10,745 nucleotides of DNA, taken from Actinomycetota bacterium. GTDB lineage: Bacteria > Actinomycetota > Actinomycetes > S36-B12. The notes under the pieces were generated by a model. That model worked only from the letters and a program-made list of their open reading frames with translations, made no database searches and was not told the origin of the DNA. Made by a program: the position numbers and the translations under genes. Shown in pieces: positions 6,840-10,745 of this stretch (the stretch's first letter is position 1; every line of letters begins with the position of its first letter). The stretch covers positions 30,490 through 41,234 of the forward strand of contig DMPC01000190.1 in NCBI GenBank assembly GCA_003456155.1, read 5' to 3'.

Positions 6840-7310
6840 GTGATCGACTACACCTCGCAGATGTTCCACGTCGGGCACCTCGTCCCGAACCTCGGCGATG
6901 CCATGGATCAGCTCGGCGGCGACTTCGGCTTCACGTGGACCGATGTCGTGTTCCGCGAGGACCAGCCCCTGTGGACGCCGGAGGATGGGCAGCGGCACGT
7001 GCCCCTGAAGTTCTGCTACTCGATGGCCGGGCCCCAGCGCGTCGAGCTCATCGAGGGCCCGGAAGGCACCCCGTGGTGGCACGGGGATCCGGAGAACCTG
7101 CACCACTCGGGCGTGTGGGCCGACGTTCCCACGCTCACCAACGAGCTGCTGTCGCGAGGGTGGACCCTGGTCATGGCCCAGAAGTCCCCGGAGGAGGGCT
7201 ACGGCTCCTTCACCTACGTCCGCTCGCCCACGGGATTCCTGCTCGAGCCCGTGGCGATGGCGAACAAGCCGCGCATGGAGCAGTGGTTCGCGACGGGCGT
7301 GCTCGGCTAG
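6840..7310 (+). CDS. VOC (glyoxalase/dioxygenase-fold) family protein
   Basis: A 156-aa vicinal-oxygen-chelate protein built from two beta-alpha-beta-beta-beta halves. Candidate metal ligands fall at the family positions: H10 (FHVGHLVPNL), E69 (RVELIEG), H89 (NLHHSGVW) and E136 (FLLEPV), so a complete His/Glu/His/Glu site is plausible and the protein may be an active metalloenzyme (lyase, isomerase or dioxygenase type). The GPEGTPWW loop (73-80) recurs in VOC proteins of catabolic gene clusters. I chose the start GTG 6840 because GGGAGGG (6830-6836) lies just before it; the in-frame ATG at 6825 has no ribosome-binding site and would place that motif inside the gene. The AT-richer stretch 6793-6824 (GATACT, AAGTAT) may hold its promoter, but no convincing pair of boxes is seen. 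It is not closely similar to the two later VOC proteins. Substrate unknown. Confidence 0.85.
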   Translation: MIDYTSQMFHVGHLVPNLGDAMDQLGGDFGFTWTDVVFREDQPLWTPEDGQRHVPLKFCYSMAGPQRVELIEGPEGTPWWHGDPENLHHSGVWADVPTLTNELLSRGWTLVMAQKSPEEGYGSFTYVRSPTGFLLEPVAMANKPRMEQWFATGVLG

Positions 7311-7322
7311 GACGCGTCACCT

Positions 7323-7351
7323 CCCGTTCGCCGAGAACGGGCTGCTCGGCG
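7323..7351 (+). repeat. Two overlapping, mutually exclusive hairpins after the first VOC gene
   Basis: CCCGTTC (7323-7329) pairs perfectly with GAACGGG (7335-7341) over a 5-nt loop. CGCCGAG (7329-7335) pairs perfectly with CTCGGCG (7345-7351) over a 9-nt loop. The arms share bases, so only one can form at a time. A second copy of TTCGCCGAG occurs at 7372-7380 (first at 7327-7335) and offers CTCGGCG another partner. The element begins 12 nt after the VOC stop. It may be a terminator without a T-tract, or a switching leader. Confidence 0.45.
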
Positions 7352-7434
7352 GAGGGATCGACAGGGCCGCTTTCGCCGAGGGCCAGGAGACGAGGATTCG
7401 GCACTTTCACGTGGTGCGGGAGCAGATGCTGTCC

Positions 7435-7440
7435 TAGTCT
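7435..7440 (+). promoter_or_regulatory. Possible -10 element (TAGTCT) for a leaderless transcript of the PEP-utiliser gene
   Basis: TAGTCT fits the TANNNT consensus and is followed by 7 nt and then the ATG at 7448. The next gene has no ribosome-binding site (the preceding bases are TCCTGAC), which agrees with transcription starting at the ATG. No clear -35 is seen. Confidence 0.35.
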
Positions 7441-7447
7441 TCCTGAC

Positions 7448-9208
7448 ATGAATGAGACGAACTCGACAGGTCAGGTCAGCGACGACTGGTGCATCGACAG
7501 CGCCCAGCTCAATCAGCGCTTCCCGGTGTACACCCGGTTCAATGCGAATGACGTGCTGCCCGATCCCATCACCCCCCTGGGCGCCGATCTCATCTGGAAC
7601 CCGCACATCCTCCCGGGCTTCTCGAATGCCTACGCCGACATGGGTGCGATCTCCGTCGCCGAGGCGAATGTGGATCCGAGTGCCTTCCCGGCTGCGGCCT
7701 TCCGCTACGGGCACATGTACGTCAATGTGACGACAGCCCGGCTCACCGGCATCCGCAGCGGCCTCGGCTGGCAGGCCATCGACGCACAGTTCTTCGGCAG
7801 TCACCCCGACGCCCCTCCGCATGAGGATCACCCGGACGATGGCGACCCGGTCGTCTCCCAGCGTCTGGCGGAGCGCACCCAGTGGACCCTCACCACGTCG
7901 TCCTTCCCGGAGTTGGAGGAGGACACCCGCATCGCGGATCGGCTTCGCGCTCAGCGACCCGACTTCGACGAGATGAGCAACGCGGCCCTCGTCGCCTACG
8001 CCCGCAGCCTGGCGCCCTACCAGCGGATGACCTGGCGCGGCGAGCTCGTCGGCGGCGCTCAGGCCGCCATCGGCCCGGCGGTCCTCGGCTCGCTCATCCC
8101 GGCAGAGATGGGCCTGTCGCCCTTCGACCTCGTCGGCCCCGCGGGCGATGTCGTGTCGGCCCAGCCCTCCTACGCGCTCTGGGACCTCTCTCGGATCGTC
8201 CGGTCGGACTCCGCGCTCATGGAGCTCTTCGATGCGGGCGTGGACGGCATGGTGCCGTGGCTGAAGGAGCGCCATCCGGAGTTCCACCAGCGCTTCATGG
8301 CCTTCCTGCGCGACTACGGCTACCGCGGACCTTCCGAGTGGGACCTCGGCGCGGACTCGTGGGAGACCAAGCCGGAGCTGCCGCTCGCGCTCGTCGACCG
8401 CATGCGCTTCCTGGACGACGACCAGTCCCCGGTCGCCCGGCGCTCGCAGGGCATGCTCGCGGCCGAGGAGGCAGTGGCCCGGGTGGCGGCTGCCCTCGCC
8501 GGCAGCGAGGAGGCGCTGGCCACCATGAGCCTGGCACTCGCCTCGGCCCGCCGTTTCGCCGGATACCGGGAGCTCGGCAAGAGCAACTGCATCAAGGTGA
8601 TCAACGAGGCACGTGTCGCCCTGCTGGAGATGGGCAAGCGCCTCGTGGCCGAGGGCTACCTCGATCGGCCGCAGCAGATCTTCATGGCCCTGGACGGCGA
8701 GCTCGACCGCCTCGTCCTGCAGCCCGATCTCGTTGTCGATGCGATCAAGCAGCGCGAGCAGGATTGGCGCGCCTACTTCGATCTCGAGGTCCCGCTGTTC
8801 CTCGATGCTCTCTCGCCGCGCGTGCCGGTGGCCCAGGTGCGTCGCAAGACCGGGGCCTCCTTCCCGGTGGCCGCCGTCGGAGACACCCTCTCGGCCATCG
8901 GTGCGGCAGCAGGCGTGGCGAGCGGACGTGCTCGCGTGATCTCTGACCCCGGTGCCATCACCGAGTTCGAGCCCGGCGACGTGCTCATCGCCCCGCAGAC
9001 CGATCCCTCGTGGACCCCCCTGTTCGTAGTGTCCAGCGCGGTGGTCGTCGGAGTGGGTGCGCCCAACAGCCACGCGATGATCGTCAGTCGCGAGCTGGGC
9101 ATCCCCTGCGTCGCCGGCCTGGAGGGTGCGACTCAGCGCATCCCCGACGGCGCCATGGTCACGGTGGACGGCTCAGCCGGCACCGTCACCATCGACAGCA
9201 TCGGCTAG
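7448..9208 (+). CDS. Stand-alone PEP-utilising-enzyme phosphohistidine (mobile) domain protein lacking the ATP-binding domain
   Basis: A 586-aa cytosolic protein. Near the N-terminus YTRFNANDVLPDPITPL (28-44) resembles the motif that opens the substrate domain of rifampin phosphotransferase and related PEP-synthase-like enzymes. A long, mostly helical central region follows (about 50-480). The swivelling domain is at about 485-583: it contains DPSWTPLF, H542 in GAPNSHAMIVSRELGIP, and a typical terminal beta strand, VTVDGSAGTVTI. H542 is the residue that carries the phosphate in this family; the usual GG before SH is changed to GA. No ATP-grasp (PPDK N-terminal) domain and no PEP-binding barrel are present. 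The alpha subunit of phenylphosphate synthase (about 70 kDa) is, from memory, built in the same way, with ATP binding on a separate subunit. The start is ATG 7448, probably leaderless. The VOC gene at 9215 follows after 6 nt. Substrate and ATP-binding partner are unknown; the partner is not in the window. Confidence 0.85.
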   Translation: MNETNSTGQVSDDWCIDSAQLNQRFPVYTRFNANDVLPDPITPLGADLIWNPHILPGFSNAYADMGAISVAEANVDPSAFPAAAFRYGHMYVNVTTARLTGIRSGLGWQAIDAQFFGSHPDAPPHEDHPDDGDPVVSQRLAERTQWTLTTSSFPELEEDTRIADRLRAQRPDFDEMSNAALVAYARSLAPYQRMTWRGELVGGAQAAIGPAVLGSLIPAEMGLSPFDLVGPAGDVVSAQPSYALWDLSRIVRSDSALMELFDAGVDGMVPWLKERHPEFHQRFMAFLRDYGYRGPSEWDLGADSWETKPELPLALVDRMRFLDDDQSPVARRSQGMLAAEEAVARVAAALAGSEEALATMSLALASARRFAGYRELGKSNCIKVINEARVALLEMGKRLVAEGYLDRPQQIFMALDGELDRLVLQPDLVVDAIKQREQDWRAYFDLEVPLFLDALSPRVPVAQVRRKTGASFPVAAVGDTLSAIGAAAGVASGRARVISDPGAITEFEPGDVLIAPQTDPSWTPLFVVSSAVVVGVGAPNSHAMIVSRELGIPCVAGLEGATQRIPDGAMVTVDGSAGTVTIDSIG

Positions 9209-9214
9209 CGGGCG

Positions 9215-9763
9215 GTGCGCGAGCCGCTCATCCGCTATCCGATCGTCCAGTACGCGTACGTCGTCAACGACCTCGACGAGGGCGTCCGGCACTGGGTCGA
9301 GGTGATGGGGGCAGGGCCGTTCTTCGTCAGTCGGGATCATCGCGGGCGCGATCACACGTACCGGGGCGTTCGCGATGAGGCCGTCTTCTCCTACGCCTTC
9401 GGGCAGGCAGGGCCGGCGCAGATCCAGTTGATCGAATGCCGTGACGACTCCCCGTCGATCTACCGCGACATGTTCGCTCCGGGCGAGGAGGGCTTCCATC
9501 ACGTCGCCTGCCTGGTACCGGCAGCCGACATGGGGCGCGAGGTGGCCCGATTCGTCGATGCCGGCGTCGAGGTCGCCTCAACCCTGCACTCATATGTGCC
9601 GGTGGCCTATCTGGATTGCCGGAGCACCCTGGGGTTCTTCGTCGAGCTGCATGGGCTCAACGACGACGTCGACGACCTCTTCCGCGAGATCCGTGAGGCG
9701 CATGAAGGATGGGATGGCGTCACCGATCCGGTGCGCGTCCGGAGCAGGTCGAGCTCGCTGTGA
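9215..9763 (+). CDS. VOC family protein, first of a tandem paralogous pair
   Basis: A 182-aa VOC-superfamily protein, longer than the minimal fold because of a C-terminal helical tail (about 148-182) with HEGWDGVTDP. At the expected metal positions it shows Q12 (VQYAYVVNDL), Q71 (QIQLIEC), H96 (EGFHHVACLVP) and E144 (FFVELHG). Gln in place of His or Glu is known in VOC enzymes (human glyoxalase I has Gln at the first site, methylmalonyl-CoA epimerase at the second), so metal binding is still possible. The GAGPFF motif (33-38) and PSIYRDM (80-86) are shared with the next gene; by eye about half of the residues agree. The start is GTG 9215, 6 nt after the preceding stop, with a weak GGGCGG. The stop overlaps the start of the next gene by 4 nt (GTGA). 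Probably an enzyme or subunit of the same pathway as its neighbours; the reaction is unknown. Confidence 0.88.
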   Translation: MREPLIRYPIVQYAYVVNDLDEGVRHWVEVMGAGPFFVSRDHRGRDHTYRGVRDEAVFSYAFGQAGPAQIQLIECRDDSPSIYRDMFAPGEEGFHHVACLVPAADMGREVARFVDAGVEVASTLHSYVPVAYLDCRSTLGFFVELHGLNDDVDDLFREIREAHEGWDGVTDPVRVRSRSSSL

Positions 9764-10293
9764 TCACGCCCCCACTGCTGCGCCATCCGGTGATGCAGCA
9801 CGCGTTCGTGGTAGCCGATCTCGATGCGGGTATCGAGACCTGGCGGTCGACTCTTGGCGCCGGTCCGTTCGTCGTCATCCGCGACTTCGTGGGTCAGGAA
9901 CTGACGTACCGGGGGGCACCGAGCGCCACGGCTGTCGACTACGCCTTCGGGCAGTCCGGCGACATCCAGGTGCAGCTCATCGCCCAGTCCGATCCGGGTC
10001 CGTCGATCTACCGTGACATGTACGCCGCAGGCCAGGGTGGGTTCCACCACGTCTGCGCCCTGGTGCCCATGGATGACTGGGATCGCCAGCTGCGCGTCTT
10101 CCTTGAGGCGGGCTACGAGATCGCCTCGTCGCTGATGACCTCAGCCCCCGCCGTCTACCTCGACTGCCGGGCCGACCTGGGCTGCTTCGTCGAGCTCTAC
10201 GGTCGGACCGAGCGCTCCGAAGGCTTCTTCGCGCACCTGCGTGACCTGCACGAGGGCTGGGACGGGATCACCGACCCCATCCGTCAGCGCTAG
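9760..10293 (+). CDS. VOC family protein, second of a tandem paralogous pair
   Basis: A 177-aa paralogue of the preceding protein with the same layout: MQHAFVVADLD (12-22), GAGPF (34-38), TYRG (49-52), YAFGQ (61-65), PSIYRDM (81-87), GGFHHV (93-98), YLDCR (133-137), FVELYG (143-148), and the tail motif HEGWDGITDP (164-173). Candidate metal residues are Q13, Q72, H97 and E145. QLIE of the first copy is QLIA here, so the two sites differ slightly. I chose the start GTG 9760, whose last two bases begin the TGA stop of the preceding gene (4-nt overlap). GGAGCAGG about 11 nt upstream can serve as ribosome-binding site. An in-frame ATG at 9709 would overlap further without such a site. Tight coupling of two paralogues suggests a fixed ratio and perhaps a heterodimer. 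The DUF3237 gene follows after 24 nt. Confidence 0.88.
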   Translation: MITPPLLRHPVMQHAFVVADLDAGIETWRSTLGAGPFVVIRDFVGQELTYRGAPSATAVDYAFGQSGDIQVQLIAQSDPGPSIYRDMYAAGQGGFHHVCALVPMDDWDRQLRVFLEAGYEIASSLMTSAPAVYLDCRADLGCFVELYGRTERSEGFFAHLRDLHEGWDGITDPIRQR

Positions 10294-10317
10294 ATCCATC
10301 CACCTGAGGGGAACACC

Positions 10318-10737
10318 ATGACCGATCTGCCCTTCGAGCTCATCCCGCTCGCCACGGTGCGCGTCGAGCGCGGCACGATCCACCGCATGGGCACCACGGC
10401 CTTCCATCGTCGCGTCATCGGCGGGATCGCGGAGGGCCGTTGGGAGGGCGAGCGGCTGAGCGGAGACATCGTCCCGCCGGGAGGCGACTGGGCCATTCCC
10501 TCGGGCGACGGCACCGTGATGCTGCTGGAGGTGCGACAGGTGATCCAGACCGATGACGGGGCCCTGATCTACGTCACCTACCAGGGCCGCGCCGATCGGT
10601 CACTGGGCACCTACACCGTCGCGCCAACCTTCGAGACCGATGACGAGCGCTACGCCTGGCTAAACAGCATCCAGGCGATCGGGCGGGGACGCAACGATGG
10701 TGACGCGATCGTCTACGAGATGTTCGAGCTGCGCTGA
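10318..10737 (+). CDS. DUF3237 family protein
   Basis: A 139-aa protein matching the DUF3237 pattern: an N-terminal beta strand (ELIPLATVRV), GGIAEGRWEGERLSGDIVPP at 35-54, GGDW at 55-58, then a strand with TDDGALIYV at 78-86 and a hydrophobic C-terminal half. No signal peptide or transmembrane helix is seen. The family forms small beta-barrel proteins of unknown activity that often sit in catabolic gene clusters. The start is ATG 10318 with GAGGGGA at 10306-10312, 5 nt upstream, the strongest ribosome-binding site of this cluster. It follows the second tandem VOC gene by 24 nt and is probably the last visible member of the operon; 10738-10745 holds nothing interpretable and the operon could continue outside the window. 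Family assignment is from recalled motifs; function is unknown. Confidence 0.82.
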   Translation: MTDLPFELIPLATVRVERGTIHRMGTTAFHRRVIGGIAEGRWEGERLSGDIVPPGGDWAIPSGDGTVMLLEVRQVIQTDDGALIYVTYQGRADRSLGTYTVAPTFETDDERYAWLNSIQAIGRGRNDGDAIVYEMFELR

Positions 10738-10745
10738 TTCTTCGA

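Noticed and set aside
7307..9073. 588-codon open frame on the minus strand opposite the PEP-utiliser gene
   Set aside because: No recognisable motif; the plus strand carries the conserved phosphohistidine signature and fits the operon direction.
7448..9208. Rifampin phosphotransferase (antibiotic resistance gene)
   Set aside because: The ATP-binding domain is missing and similarity rests on a short motif plus the common swivelling domain, so a resistance call is not supported.
6840..10293. Bleomycin or fosfomycin resistance proteins (VOC fold)
   Set aside because: The VOC fold is shared with many catabolic enzymes. Lengths, motifs and neighbours point to metabolism and no resistance-specific motif is seen.

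Overview
The window is dense, very GC-rich DNA (codon third positions mostly G or C; several GTG starts) with the gene content of an actinobacterial chromosome. The left half keeps a neighbourhood familiar from Actinomycetota: an O-methyltransferase facing away from an HtrA-type serine protease, then tatB, with mrp, a DUF1003 membrane protein and an MgtE-N/CBS protein on the opposite strand. From memory, Mycobacterium tuberculosis has the same kinds of genes in the Rv1220c-Rv1232c stretch. The species cannot be named from the sequence. No rRNA, tRNA, CRISPR array, transposase, integrase or origin was seen, and no gap between genes exceeds about 140 bp.

Layout. 1-491 (-): O-methyltransferase, cut by the window edge and lacking a standard start codon. 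612-2195 (+): htrA then tatB, 6 nt apart, a membrane quality-control and Tat-export pair. 2205-5196 (-): a tight operon read MgtE-N/CBS protein, DUF1003 protein, Mrp; the first two are 1 nt apart and the last two 9 nt apart. It converges on tatB. 5233-6794 (+): an EamA-type (DMT) exporter, divergent from the MgtE-like gene across only 36 bp, then a YqaB-like HAD sugar phosphatase.

6840-10737 (+) looks accessory and is the least described part. It has a VOC (glyoxalase-fold) protein, a 137-bp spacer with competing inverted repeats and a possible leaderless promoter, and then a compact run: a 586-aa protein with the phosphohistidine swivelling domain of PEP-utilising enzymes but no ATP-binding domain, two tandem paralogous VOC proteins overlapping by 4 nt, and a DUF3237 protein. 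The split phosphotransferase recalls the alpha subunit of phenylphosphate synthase, or a rifampin phosphotransferase without its ATP-grasp half. Together with three VOC proteins and DUF3237 it suggests an uncharacterised small-molecule (probably catabolic) pathway whose ATP-grasp partner would lie outside the window. That is inference from domain content and gene order. No substrate can be read from the sequence.
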